Source: Ceratopteris richardii
Lineage: Eukaryota > Streptophyta > Polypodiopsida > Polypodiales > Pteridaceae
NCBI GenBank assembly: GCA_020310875.1
Contig: CM035422.1
Span: 60,396,324 to 60,460,323 of the forward strand
DNA: 64,000 nucleotides
Direction of reading: 5' to 3'
Of this stretch, positions 21,447-32,146 are shown piece by piece. The position numbers and the translations under genes are program-made. The first letter of the stretch is position 1, and each line of letters begins with the position of its first letter. Under the pieces are notes generated by a model. The model saw only the letters and a list, made by a program, of their open reading frames with translations, ran no database searches and was not told the DNA's origin.

Positions 21447-23507
21447 CTAATTTTCTGAATTATTTGCTTCATCAAAAGAAACAGGCTCATTCTCATCACA
21501 GAGACTAGACGCAGCCATATCATAGCAATCTGATGCAAAGGATGCACTATGAGAGCCTGAACGAGTACAATATGACAAAGGTGCATCTAATTTGCTATCA
21601 CGCAAAGTCTGCACCAGCCATTTTGGCATAGTTTTTGCCTGCTCAATATCAGCTCTCTCATCAACAAGTGCATCATGTAAATCTGCATCAGAAATGGAAT
21701 GATCTGCATCATCATATGAAACCTGCAAAGGCTGAGAAGTTGCCTCATTAGGACCAGCACTAGACTGTCCACCTGTAAAAAGAGGCATCAAAGTATCATA
21801 CATGTCTTTGGAGCTAACAGATGTCTCCTCAGTACATGAAAGCAATGGCTGAATAGCATCTTCCACAAATACAACATCACGGCTAACCAGAATGCGTTTA
21901 GTCTGTGGATGATACAGACGATAGCCTTTACTTTCAAAATTGTATCCAACAAAAATACATTTTACTGTTTTATCATCCAATTTTCTGTGATGTTGTTCAG
22001 GCACTAATGCATATGCCAAACAACCAAAAACACACAGATGAGCAACAGATGGCTTGCGATCATGCCAAGGCTCATATGGAGTGATAGACTGCAACGCTTT
22101 AGTGGAACACCTGTTTAGTACATATGTTGCACACATGACAACCTCAAGCCAGAAACTATGTGGTAAAGCCTGAATCTTGACCATGCACCTTGCCATCTCC
22201 ATGAGTGACCTATTCTTTCGTTCAGCAACTCCATTCTATTGAGGTGTATACGGCACTGTACACTGATGTTTTATCCCACGTTTAGCCAGAAATGCATTAA
22301 AATCAGAAGACATATATTCCCCCCCTCGATCAGAACGGAGGGTGCCCATTTTAGATGTTGACAGATTTTCAGCCAAAACCGAAAACTGTTTAAAGCACAT
22401 GAACACTTCGGACTTTACTTTGAGTGGATGTACCCATGCATGCCTGGAAAAATCATCAATGAAAGTCACGAAGTAAAGGTAATTTCCAAAAGAGGGTGTC
22501 TGCATAGGACCAGAGACATCACTATGTACAAGCTGCAATTTCTGTGTAGCCCGAACTGAACCATCTTTTGGAAAGGAGCAATGCTGCATTTTGCCCAAAA
22601 TACAGCCTTCACAAACGTGTTTTCCAGGTGCCTCAAGTTTGGGCAAAGAGGACACCATTTCAGATTTTTGCAGGCGTAGCAAACTAGCAAAATTTAGATC
22701 ACCAAAACGTGCATGCCAAAGCTTTGCATCTGACATAGCCCGAGAATCATGAACTGCACATGCCGAATCATTCACAGATCTTTCATAGTCTATGAGCTTA
22801 TATAGCCCACGACATAAAATGCCAGAAGCAATAATAACATCACCATTTGACTGATCATGAACTGTACATCTGTCATCAATAAATTTCACAACCAAGCCAA
22901 TCTTGGCTAATGCAAAAACTGATAACAGATTCGTCTTGATCCCTGACACAAATAAAGCATCTGACAAGGTGAAAGAACTACCATCAGTAGTAGTTAGAAT
23001 GATCTTACCAACTCCCATAACAGGATAAGAGGAGTTGTTGGCGCATGTGACAGTATTCCCTGTAGGGGCAGGCTCGAGTGAAGAGAAGAAACTACGCTCC
23101 GAGGTAATGTGTTTGGTCGCCCCACTATCAAAGTACCAAACATCTGATTCCACTGCAGACATGCATTCATCATGAGAAGATGGGTCAAAACTACAGACAG
23201 TTGTAAACACCCATTCTTCTTCCTGCACAAGATTTGCAGACTCTGTTTTTGGTGTAGAGGCTTCTGCAGCAACCATTCCAGCCTCTTTTTTCTTTGCCTC
23301 TTTAGCAGCCAGTTTTGGACAGTTCTTTATGATATGATCATTCCCTTTACAGTACTTACAAAACAATTTCTGCTTTTCTGATTTCTTCTCATCTTTATCT
23401 TCCTTCTTTGAATATGCAGAATTAGCAGATTTCTGCTTACTAGTTGAAGAGCTCCATTTTCCTTTGCCCTTCTGACTAGCCAAGAAAGCTTGATCTGCAA
23501 CCCGCAT
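21447..23507 (-). pseudogene. Copia B protease and integrase
   Basis: From 23507 the minus strand shows a zinc knuckle CKYCKGNDHIIKNC, protease active site WYFDSGATKHI near 23130, the GAG-pre-integrase H-H-C-C region (LWHARFGDLN, CEGCILGKMQHC), and the integrase core with HSDVSGPMQTPSFGN, TFIDDFSRHAWV, RSDRGGEY and, after a TAG near 22240, NGVAERKNRSLMEMAR with the catalytic E. The C-terminal part reads FGCLAYALVPEQ and CIFVGYNFESKGYR. A long acidic linker leads to RT. The TAG lies in the highly conserved PQQNG segment and replaces Q, so copy inactivation is recent compared with the other elements. Confidence 0.92.
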
Positions 23508-24216
23508 AATGGACCTGTTTTGCCTAGAGTGATCTTCCTACAACAGAAAGAGAGACTAACTCCTCAAATGACAAGGCATTTGGATTGCCTTTCATCATCA
23601 ACCGAAGAATAGAAGCAAAACTCTGATATGAATCAGGAAGACCATTCAGAACGGTTTGCACAAGTGAGCTATCTGGTATAACCTCATCAACAGAAATCAA
23701 CTATTCCTTCAAGTATTTGATCTTTGTTAGGAAACTGTCCATAGAATCACCTTCATTCATGTGCTCACTCTTCAACTGTTTTCGGAGGTAACCAACACGA
23801 GCCTCATTCCTAGCTTGGTACAATGTGGTAAGTGTATTCCAAGCATCCTTAGCTATTCTGCAAGAGCGAATATGAGGAATAATGGCACGTTTGACAGACA
23901 AAGCTATCAATGCATGTGCCTGGGCATCTCTGCCATCCAAACAAATCTGCTCTACAGTAGGTGCAATAGAAACAGCAGCACAAATAGGAATCTGCACAAT
24001 ATCATCTTCGACACCATCTTCATGAGCTCGAGCACCTGTATTAGCAGTACCTGTTATTATAGGTGTAACAGGACGTCTTTCAACACCCTGCACAATGTTC
24101 CACAATCCTTTTGCAACCAATACATGTCGCATCATATAAGCCCATAATGGGTAGTTGGTAACTTCCAACTTATCCTCAACAGCCAACATACGGAATACAT
24201 CACTGCTTTCAGCCAT
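23508..24216 (-). pseudogene. Copia B gag
   Basis: Gag starts MAESSDVFRMLAVEDKLEVT at 24216 and contains NYPLWAYMMRHVLVAKGLW, AHALIALSVKRAIIPHIRSC and AWNTLTTLYQARNEARVGYL, the typical copia Gag core. A TAG at about 23701 (Q codon in KEQL context) is followed by a continuing frame. Near 23540 a frameshift and a second TAG occur before the zinc knuckle. Gag packages the element RNA in the cytoplasm. The ATG is chosen because it opens the conserved core about 350 bp after the LTR. Confidence 0.88.
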
Positions 24217-24551
24217 GGCTGATGACTAAAATACCTTGATGCAGAAAATTGACTGTATCTCAAAAAGTTGAACGGAACTGCCCAGACGAGTTCTGTTAAA
24301 CTTGTAGCAGACTTCGAGACGCTTATACTGGCAAACAAAAACAGGTATATACCTTTGGCACAAAAAGATGAAATAGCCTGCACAAGCACTGCGATAGTGC
24401 ATTCGGAGGCCGAGCTCAGATCGGGATTTCGGCACCACAAAGAGAAGCGGTTTTGATCTGGAAACACCCTGAGTATGCTCACCAAATTTTGTGTGAATCT
24501 GAGATTGCAAACGGACGAGTGTCGACGGCGCCCTAGATGAAGCGACGACCT

Positions 24552-24563
24552 GCTCTGATACCA
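24552..24563 (-). other. Primer-binding site of copia B
   Basis: The minus strand reads TGGTATCAGAGC two bases after the 5' LTR, an initiator tRNA-Met primer site. Confidence 0.9.
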
Positions 24564-24565
24564 AT

Positions 24566-24775
24566 TGTTGGAGATAGATGTCTGCGGAAGAAGAAGAAGC
24601 TTGGAGCACAAACACACAATACTGAATGTATTACTCGAGAATGTACAAAGATTAGTAGCCTACTAGGGAAATAGGCGTATATACAAGCAGGGGGAAAAAA
24701 ACCTCCTAAAGAGGGAAAAAAGTGCCTCGGCGGTCCTAGTGTGGTCACACACATCACTACCTAAATATATCAACA
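24566..24775 (-). repeat. 5' LTR of copia B
   Basis: The plus strand reads TGTTGGAGATAG to ATATCAACA, 210 bp, and aligns with 19684-19913. GTGGC follows at 24776-24780. Confidence 0.95.
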
Positions 24776-24780
24776 GTGGC
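24776..24780 (+). repeat. Target-site duplication of copia B, right copy
   Basis: GTGGC, identical to 19679-19683; copia A gag resumes here. Confidence 0.9.
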
Positions 24781-25128
24781 TACTCACAATCAAGAGGAAG
24801 ATTCAATCATAATCAAGGTTACAACATGGCTACAAGAACAATTACAAAAACAATTACAAAAACAATTATCAAATGTTGTAACAAGAACAATTACAAAAAC
24901 AATTACAAAAACAATTATCAAGGAGGATACAAATCAAGAAAAGACTTCAATAATGATACAAAGGATCAAGAGGATTCTCTTCTCATTATGAACATGACCT
25001 CAAAACAAGGTATGAATGATGAGCACCTCTTCTATATTGACTCAGGTTGTTCAAACCATGTAGCAAGCAATATAGATCTCTTTTCTGATCTTGAAGAGCC
25101 CAAGGGAAACCACCGTGTAGACAGGTGA
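24781..25128 (+). pseudogene. Copia A gag C-terminus and protease start
   Basis: This resumes the gag broken at 19683. It gives an R/G/N/Q-rich tail, a Lys-Asn-Asn-Tyr repeat, DSLLIMNMTSKQ and the protease loop FYIDSGCSNHV near 25033, where the catalytic aspartate of the D-S-G triad is intact. The frame stops at TGA 25126-25128. The protease cuts the polyprotein into Gag, integrase and other products. Confidence 0.75.
24833..24925 (+). repeat. Coding minisatellite (AACAATTACAAA-type units)
   Basis: About seven units of a 12 bp repeat with consensus AACAATTACAAA occur in two blocks separated by ATGTTGT. In the right frame they encode Asn-Asn-Tyr-Lys repeats; the first block is read in another frame than the second. 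Confidence 0.8.
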
Positions 25129-26340
25129 CGATACCAAGCACTCAGTTGTCAAGGTAGGAAATGTCAAAACTTCTGATGGGAATAGGAATCTATTGAGCAG
25201 AGTTCTTTATGTACCTACTATCACAAAGAATTTGATGAGTGTTGGATAGATAGTGGAAAAGGGTTTGCAGGTTAGGTTCAATAAATTTGGAGCCTTTGTG
25301 GAGGACCCCCAACATGGATTCATGAGAATTTCAAAGGGAGAGAAAATAGGTAGATTGTTTACATTTGAGCTTGAGGACACTAGAAACATTGCACTTTATA
25401 ATTGTAAGGATCAAACCTTGTCTGAGTTAGAGATATGGCACAAAAGGCTAGGACACATTGGTGAGAGAATATTGAAGCACATATGTAGAGATCAATGCGT
25501 ACTTGGGATATCTAATGTATCCAAGCAACATATGATCTATAAATGTGGCGCATGTCAGTTTGGAAAATCACACAGGTTACCGTTTACAAAGAAAGTCTAT
25601 ATGCATGAGGATTATTTGGAACTTGTCCACACAGATGTGTGAGGACCAAGCAAGGACCCTTCAATTTCAGGCTTAAGGTACTATGTGTCATTTATTGATG
25701 ATTTTAGTAGGTGGACTATCTTGTATTTCATGAAACATAAGAATGAAGTGTTCAGTTGTTTCTAAAAGTATCTTGCACTTGTGGAAAATCAAATAGAAAA
25801 GAGTTTAAAGAGGATAAGGTTAGATGGAGGAGGTGAATATTTCTCCAATGAGTTTGATGCATTCTTGCAGGATAGAGATATCAAGAGAGAGATCACAACT
25901 AGATATACTCCTGAGCAAAATGGATTAGTAGAGAGGAGGAATAGATGGATTGTGGAAGCATCTAGATCCATGCTAAATGAAAAGAAGTTGCCTAATTACT
26001 TATGGGCAAAGGCTATTTCTACTACCACTTATCTTATTAACAGGTTACCTTCTAAGTCCCTTGATGGGATGACCCCCTATGAGGCATGGAATGGTAGGAG
26101 ACCATCACTTGAACATTGCAAAATATTTGGTTGTGTTGCTTATGTGTAGGTTCTATGTCAAATGAGAGGTAAGTTAGATCCTAAGGTAGAGAAATGCATC
26201 TTCATAGGGTATGATATGAATCAAAAGGGGTACATTTTTTATAATCCATCCAACAAAGGATTTATGGTTAGTAGAGATGTTGACTTTGATGAGAATGACT
26301 CTTGGTTTGAAAGTGAATGCAGGATGCTGATTTGTTAGCC
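25129..26340 (+). pseudogene. Copia A protease end and integrase
   Basis: After several frame breaks, the GAG-pre-integrase zinc region is clear at 25430-25600: WHKRLGHIGERILKH and CGACQFGKSHRLPF. The core follows with a TGA in place of W after HTDV (near 25640), FIDDFSRWTILYF, LDGGGEYF and the catalytic E in NGLVERRNRWIVEA near 25930. The C-terminal part reads IFGCVAYV, a stop, then KCIFIGYDMNQKGY near 26200. It ends at about 26336 with no RT after it. The same clade as copia D is indicated by the shared NEKKLPNYLWA and DGMTPYEAWN segments. Confidence 0.88.
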
Positions 26341-26440
26341 CAAGCACTTGATGGTACTAAGCTTTGCAAGTTTAAAACCATGATTGGATTACAAGATATT
26401 CAAGAAGATTGATGAAGCAATGCAAGCCAAGCTATTTGGC

Positions 26441-26452
26441 TTGAGGGGGAGT
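26441..26452 (+). other. Polypurine tract of copia A
   Basis: TTGAGGGGGAGT directly precedes the TGTTGG start of the 3' LTR. Confidence 0.88.
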
Positions 26453-27520
26453 TGTTGGTGCAAATGTTCAAGCCTACAAATTTGGCTTAGCATGGAAGAC
26501 ATTGTGTGGAACTAGCATTTGATGATTCGTGTGAACTATAGCTTGTAACTACTTGATCATTTACCATTGTAAAACATTAATTCTTTGAGAATCTTGTAAA
26601 AGCTTATAACTCCTGGATTTAGGAAGAATATTAGCGATGATTTCAAGTTGAGAGAATATCTCCAAAATCACTGGAGTCGCCCTTTTTATTGGAGCCAAAG
26701 TTTGAATTCAAAATTCAAACTTAGAGGAAACACATGTAAAAGGCTTTGTAAAATCTTGCGGTGTGTGTCTCATTTTTAGAGGTCACTCCTTGATCACTTG
26801 TGAAACTTGCGTAGCTCACACTATGGCTCACTCAAATCATTATCATTGAGCATCATTACAATGCCAATGACTCTATACAGTTATGTTTTGTAATACATAT
26901 AGCTCATTGAACATTCATGTCTACTTCTCTACTATGACTACTTAGAACAGTCAACTTCTTCTAGTCATAGCTCAGTGAATACTCAACCATTTTACATATT
27001 CTTTAGCTTATTGGAACCAGCTCAAAGTCTACTTTGTGACATACAAATTTCAAGCCATTTTGTTCAGGCATCAGGGAGAAATTGCCTTCAAAGTGCTCAC
27101 TAGTCATCCACTAGTTGTTCCCTAAAATATCGGGGGTAAGATCTGATTTGTTAAAGTTATTTCTCAGATCATAGTTGATCATTTTAAATGATTCCACCTG
27201 CAATCATTAGCTATCTAAGCTAATTGAACTACCCCAAAAGGAATTTTTCCAATTATTACTGTGTTGTGAGCTCTGAGTAAAAGAACTAGGAGATGTATGG
27301 ACTAAAATAGAAAGTTTTTCAACACTAGTTATTCTTGAGCTAGTCTATTTTGGATTAATTGTTTCAAGTATCAATTACAAAGTACATAGGTACTTTCTTG
27401 GTGTCATTTGCAAGTTAAAAGGGCCTACTTTATAACTTTGAAGTGCATCAAGGCTGGTACAAAGCAGGTTTTAGCAGTACCACCTCACTTCCTTGATGTA
27501 TCCATCCATCTCTTCCAACA
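26453..27520 (+). repeat. 3' LTR of copia A
   Basis: It begins TGTTGGTGC, ends TCTTCCAACA, and aligns with 17693-18761. AATCA follows. Confidence 0.95.
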
Positions 27521-27525
27521 AATCA
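27521..27525 (+). repeat. Target-site duplication of copia A, right copy
   Basis: AATCA, identical to 17688-17692. Confidence 0.9.
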
Positions 27526-28510
27526 TATGAGGGAGATTTTTTTAAATTTATTTTTCGTTGAGAATTTTACACGTTTTTTTATTCATTTTATCACCCTTTC
27601 TTGCCCACTAATCTTTAAAGTATAGTTGCATTTTCTTCCTCTTGATTTTCTCTCCATACATAAGTATGATTCTAATCATAGGCCTTTGTGCAAGTGTGAT
27701 CTACCCTTGTTGATTTTAATCTCAAGCCGATGGAGTCTTCTATAGAGCTTATTTATTCTAATCCTATGAATATTTTGGAGATCGTTTTGAGTTCTATGAA
27801 AAATGATGTGTGTCTCATTGATATCTTTAATTTAACTCCTTAAAGAAGATGATTGTTCACTAAAGGCTTGTCTCTAGGCAAGAGAGATACCTTATTGAAA
27901 TAAAGGCAAAGAAAAACCATAGGATCCACATGGAATGAGGGATGTTTACTTTATGTAAAAGGGTCTAGATATTAAAACAATAGGAAAGTGATATGACACA
28001 ACAATGGCCATATCTTCAGACAGGGAGGGGAGCCTCAGATTGTCAATTATGTGATAAAAAAATGTAGGCTCTATCATCTAGCCTTAGGTAGATCAACCCG
28101 AGACAAGAGGTTGGACCAAGAGAACCCCTTGTTGTCCTTACCCTCCACCAATTCATGATGAAACTTAAATGAGTACTTGATAATATTTTGCATCCCATCC
28201 ATAGCCTTTCCTTTATGCTCCCGCCTATTTGAAAGATCTTCCACCATGTTGAACTCACCACAAAGATATACACGGGTAGAGGATAAAGGGACTACCAAGA
28301 ATTAATCACATCAAAGTCATGGTTGAGAGCATAGTTCGATGCAATGGAAAATTGATGAGTACCACCAAAAGAGGCCCCAATCTAATAGTGGTATGGGTCC
28401 ATTGTGGATCACACTAAAAGTTGGGGCCACACAGACTTTCATCCAATGATAGTATGGTCAACTTTAGACGATCCCCCAAAGAGTGTTCCATAGAAAAAGC
28501 ACTTGACTTC
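27526..28510 (-). pseudogene. LINE endonuclease half, joined to the RT half across copia A
   Basis: The minus strand shows the apurinic-endonuclease-like signature of L1 LINEs: YLCGEFNMVEDLSNRREHKG near 28260, an F(S)WSN segment near 28110 and DLPKARL near 28090. It degrades toward 27526. In a LINE, ORF2 endonuclease precedes RT, so on the minus strand this block should continue directly at 17687, as it does once copia A is removed. The domain nicks target DNA in active LINEs. The amino-terminal QET-type motif is not seen here. Confidence 0.65.
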
Positions 28511-29887
28511 ATAAGTTCAAGAATTAGAAATTATAATAACTTTCCGTTTGAGCAATGAAGGGTGTTTGTATGTGAGGATAAGAAGCTTATAAACAAGGGA
28601 CCTTCCATCAAGGGAACAATAGGATTACAAGCCTTCTTTGCACGTCTCTCTAACTTCCGTATTTATCTACTTTTAAATTTAAGTGCCTGTTATGAAAAAT
28701 AATAGTAGGTTACGTCATGCAGAACAAATACACTACATTATTCAAGTTTAGTTTGACATTGACACGTATATCCATGAAGATATCAAGATATATGGGATTA
28801 AAAATAATGTGAAGGCTTACGCCAATTCTGATGGTCACTCAATCCCCAATACATATTTAAGAGCTTGCTAGAATTGTAGCTTGCTAGAATTGTATTGTAG
28901 CTGCTGAAGTTATTGCATATATAAACAAGCACGGACGCATCTATCCCATCTATGTCCTCTTTACAGCAATGTTTGGAAAGGTTTGACAAACCCCATTGAT
29001 CTTAAACAATTTTAGTTCTCATCAGTGCATACTATACAACAAGGGTCAAGTAGAGCAATATATAAATAGATAAAATCATTAGAATTCAGACACGGTACGA
29101 GGAGGAACATTCAGACACTACAACGTCAACATTGAAGTAGATAAAAGCAACAGAAATCAGACGCAAAGAAGCATGACTAACTGCCTAATAGAAGAGTGCT
29201 GTAAAAAGGATGGCCGAACTTCAGAGAGTGTAGTTTGAGGGATTACCACACGTTATTTTCCTATGGTAATGTACCAGGGTTCAAATTCCGCCTGTGTTTG
29301 CGAGACATGTAATGATCTTCGAGGCGAGTGTGTTGTTCGTTCAGTATTTAGAGTGTATCTGGAAGAGTACACTGTAACTGTGAAAAAATAAACAGAAGAA
29401 GCATGCTCGTAACTTAGCAAAAACGAAGAACAAAACATGGTAATCGATATGGAAGCATGCTAAAGCGCTAGCTCTTCAAGAGGATAGGATAAAGAGACCA
29501 CAAAAAAAACTGAGACATCCTCATTCACGAAATTTTTAGTTTTCCGTTAGATTTCTTACATTTTAGGCAAAGTGTATACATCAGAAAAAAAACACGTGAG
29601 AAAGACTTAAACTGTGTGAAAGCTATCGATCTATAAACGTAAAGAAATCCGAAGATGACTCGAGTTCTTTGTACGCTTGACCCAACCAGGAAAACAGCAA
29701 GTGAACATAACGGAAGGTTATGTTGTAAGCTTAGAGTGTTAAAACAATTCGAAAAGGTCACGGGTCCAAGGGTGATTCCCTTAAGAAGAGAAATCCAAGC
29801 GGGTGATTCCCTTAAGCAGAAAAATCCAAGCTTTCTGAACTTCCAAAAAAGAAAAAACCAAGCGTTCTACGACTAAAACGTGTGTGT

Positions 29888-29965
<78 letters not shown>

Positions 29966-30084
29966 CAAACGGGGTGTGAAGCTCATAGTTGAAGCGTTCA
30001 AGGAGACCATAGTTAAGCTCACCGTGCTCAAAATTTTGTAGCATATTGTAGCAGAATCTCAAGGAGTCACGCACAGATCTCAAA
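28511..30084. other. Non-coding stretch, no gene recognised
   Basis: No protein similarity is visible. It may contain further LINE 5' sequence up to about 28700. A long GA microsatellite lies at 29891-29963. Confidence 0.4.
29891..29963 (+). repeat. (AG)n microsatellite
   Basis: An uninterrupted run of about 36 AG units. Confidence 0.98.
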
Positions 30085-30425
30085 GAGCAGAAACGAAAAG
30101 GGCTGATCTTATACAAAATGTACTTTAAGATTTACGTCATAGTCTACCTCGACTGATCTGTTTTTCACAGAGCTACACTCTATCAGCTATTCATTGTCCC
30201 CAACTCTAACAAAATCTATCGCCACCGTCGTAACCAATGAGCTTTTAAGTTTTCTGACGAATTCGCCTACAGGCTTTGTTTCAAAATAATCCACATGGAG
30301 AGATAAAAGGCATTAATACAATGAAGAAAGAAAGCTATGGCTTGGATACAAGAGCTTACTTACATGATTTCCTAGAAAGACCTGTATATGGCATATCCCT
30401 TACCTGCTTTCTACCAAAATACATG
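30085..30425 (+). repeat. Direct repeat, left of the extensin-like gene
   Basis: Bases from AGAGCAGAAACGAA to TTTCTACCAAAAT match 32147-32518 in the same orientation, including the shared segments CTACACTCTATCA and AATAATCCACATGGAGAGAT. The right copy has an extra 30-odd bases near 32307. Confidence 0.85.
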
Positions 30426-31146
30426 GAGACATATACTGCGTCCTTATACTAAGGGAATTGAATGCAAAGGGAAAGCTATGGCTATTTACGACATCTCATT
30501 CACGTGACATGTTGTAAATCTCCGCAGACGTGCGGACAAACAGAGTTAGAACCACATCGTGCTGCTGCAGGTGTGCTTTGTTGTATACTACGCCGTTTCT
30601 TCAATATCGTTGAACCGAGCTTCTCAGATGAAATTTCTTAATAGATAGTGGAGAGATGGCAATCACAAAAATGACGAACTTGATGACACAGGAAAGATTT
30701 TAAAAGAATGCAAATAGTAATTAGTAATGAATACTTCGATTAAAATCCCGTGTACATTGGATGTAGATGTCCATTTTCACCACAAGATATGGGGGAAGTG
30801 ACCATGAGAAGCAATAAGAAGGCATAAGCAGAGTAGCCAACGTTATGGATGATCGATATGTATTGTCGAAAAGGCATGGATCTCAATACTGAAACAAATC
30901 TGTCGCATTATTCTAGAAAGTACTTGAAATGTTATGACTGTTGCTCGGAAGATGCTAGAGAACACAGCTAGGAGGGTGCAGCAATACTTCGACCATTTGT
31001 CTATGAAGCTGCTACAACACTAAGCGTGAGTAGCTCGTGACCTGCGCAGTAGCAGGAATGGAAGTGAGAACCAAGAGAGGAAAAGAGCTCTTCCGGCATT
31101 ACTTACTCTGAAGGAAGATTGCTTACCTCGTTCTCGACTGTGAAGA
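30426..31146. other. 3' flank of the extensin-like gene
   Basis: This stretch lies downstream of the minus-strand gene and should hold its 3' UTR and terminator. No coding signal is seen. Confidence 0.4.
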
Positions 31147-31617
31147 TCAGTACGGTGGCGAAGGAGGACTGTATGAGTAGACTTTACGTGGTGGAGGAGG
31201 GCAATTAGGTTTGGAGACCGGAGGAGGTGGTGGAGGACTCTTGTAGACATGAGGAGGCGGTGGACAAGGAGTTGGAGGAGGCGGTGGTGATGGAGGTGGT
31301 GGACAAGGAGAAGGAGGAGGAGGGGATGACGGGGGAGGCGGTGAAGGTGGAGGAGGCGACGGAGATGGCGGAGGAGGTGAAGGAGGAGGTGGAGAAGGTG
31401 GAGGAGGAGAGGGCGGTGGCGGAGAAGGTGGAGGAGGTGACGGAGATGGCGGAGGAGGTGAGGGGGGAGGTGGAGATTTGGGGTACTTGATTACCGGCGT
31501 GGGGTTATAATAGCAGGTAGGGCATGCTTCGATACCATGAGACGCCATAAACCACCCAAGAACAACGAGAATGAAGCAGGAAGGCTGCATTATCCGCGAA
31601 GGGGTACGGAAGGCCAT
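31147..31617 (-). CDS. Extensin-like hydroxyproline-rich cell-wall protein
   Basis: This single-exon frame encodes 156 residues. The first 30 or so residues contain a hydrophobic core (CFILVVLGWFMAS) typical of a secretion signal, followed by GIEACPTCYYNPTPV. The body (about residues 45-130) is built of SPPPP and SPPPPP blocks, the classic sites for prolyl hydroxylation and arabinosylation. The C-terminus has PRKVYSYSPPSPPY, whose tyrosines suit cross-linking. Three cysteines in the proline-rich part (PSPCPPPP, PTPCPPPP, PNCPPPP) and two near the N-terminus set it apart from plain extensins. It likely acts in the cell wall. A TATA box lies upstream and no stop breaks it, so it may be an active gene. 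It could be a chimeric or short member of the family; short extensins and proline-rich proteins overlap in features. Confidence 0.8.
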   Translation of the reverse strand: MAFRTPSRIMQPSCFILVVLGWFMASHGIEACPTCYYNPTPVIKYPKSPPPPSPPPPSPSPPPPSPPPPSPPPPSPPPPSPPPPSPSPPPPSPPPPSSPPPPSPCPPPPSPPPPPTPCPPPPHVYKSPPPPPPVSKPNCPPPPRKVYSYSPPSPPY

Positions 31618-31665
31618 GACTCTTGTTCGAACTGCCTCACTGCCTGCATCGCTACTTCATCACTT

Positions 31666-31674
31666 CTATTTATA
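31666..31674 (-). promoter_or_regulatory. TATA box of the extensin-like gene
   Basis: TATAAATAG on the minus strand lies about 50 bp before the ATG at 31617, a short but plausible leader. Confidence 0.65.
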
Positions 31675-31679
31675 CTAAT

Positions 31680-32146
31680 GTGATAATGTAAGAGGATGTG
31701 CTCGTATGTCATGTCGGTGTCTGTGTGCGTGAGAGATAGAACACAAGTTACACACAGCTACTCAATGTCGTCACTGCGCGTCTCTCTCTCTCTGGTTGTC
31801 TTTCTCTCCATGGCTGTCCTCAACTCACACGGAAAAGACAAAGAAGAAAGGAGAAGTGAGCAACTCTTGGGACGGTAGAATACAAAGGACAATGTCATTA
31901 TAGTATATGATCAACGTAAAGGGCAGCGTCATTATATTATATATGATCAGCATCACTATTAGCATACAAAGGGCAGCGTCTTTTTATCCATGGGGTGACC
32001 CGAACAGAAAGTTTAGCAAGGTGACACTCCATTCAGGTCACCTCATATCTCACCGTACAGCTCATCCCTCACAGATGGACACACTGGCAAAAAGGGCAAT
32101 CTGTGGCCGAACTTCGGGTCACCGGACCCCCATGTGCCCCCCCTTA
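31680..32146. other. Upstream region of the extensin-like gene
   Basis: No gene is seen. A repeated segment (GATCAACGTAAAGGGCAGCGTCATTAT and a similar copy) lies near 31908-31980. Confidence 0.4.

Larger units (their letters stand above)
19684..24775 (-). mobile_element. Near-complete Ty1/copia element B (minus), inside copia A gag
   Basis: The element has LTRs of 230 and 210 bp, a primer-binding site beside the right LTR, a polypurine tract beside the left LTR, and a 5 bp duplication GTGGC. The minus strand carries gag, protease, integrase, RT and RNase H in copia order over 5092 bp. Only a few stops and one clear frameshift break it. It is closely related in layout and motifs to element H at 35116-40218. 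By eye the LTRs differ at about ten positions plus a 20 bp indel. Confidence 0.95.
17693..27520 (+). mobile_element. Ty1/copia element A, lacking RT, interrupted by element B
   Basis: Two LTRs of about 1069 bp flank a gag-protease-integrase region, with primer-binding site, polypurine tract and a perfect 5 bp target duplication AATCA. The internal part is split at 19684-24775 by element B plus its GTGGC duplication. Integrase follows protease directly, as in copia. No reverse transcriptase or RNase H is present: about 100 bp after the integrase remnant comes the polypurine tract. A must therefore be a deletion derivative needing help from another copy. By eye, the first 200 bases of its LTRs differ at about a dozen positions. 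Confidence 0.9.

Noticed and set aside
24833..24925. Possible CRISPR-like repeat array
   Set aside because: Units are contiguous 12 bp coding repeats with no spacers; the setting is a plant retrotransposon.
29781..30116. Minus-strand frame of 111 codons rich in Ser-Leu repeats
   Set aside because: The repeat is only the (AG)n microsatellite read in frame.
31227..31490. Plus-strand Glu/Val-rich frame
   Set aside because: Complement of the proline-rich coding region of the extensin-like gene.
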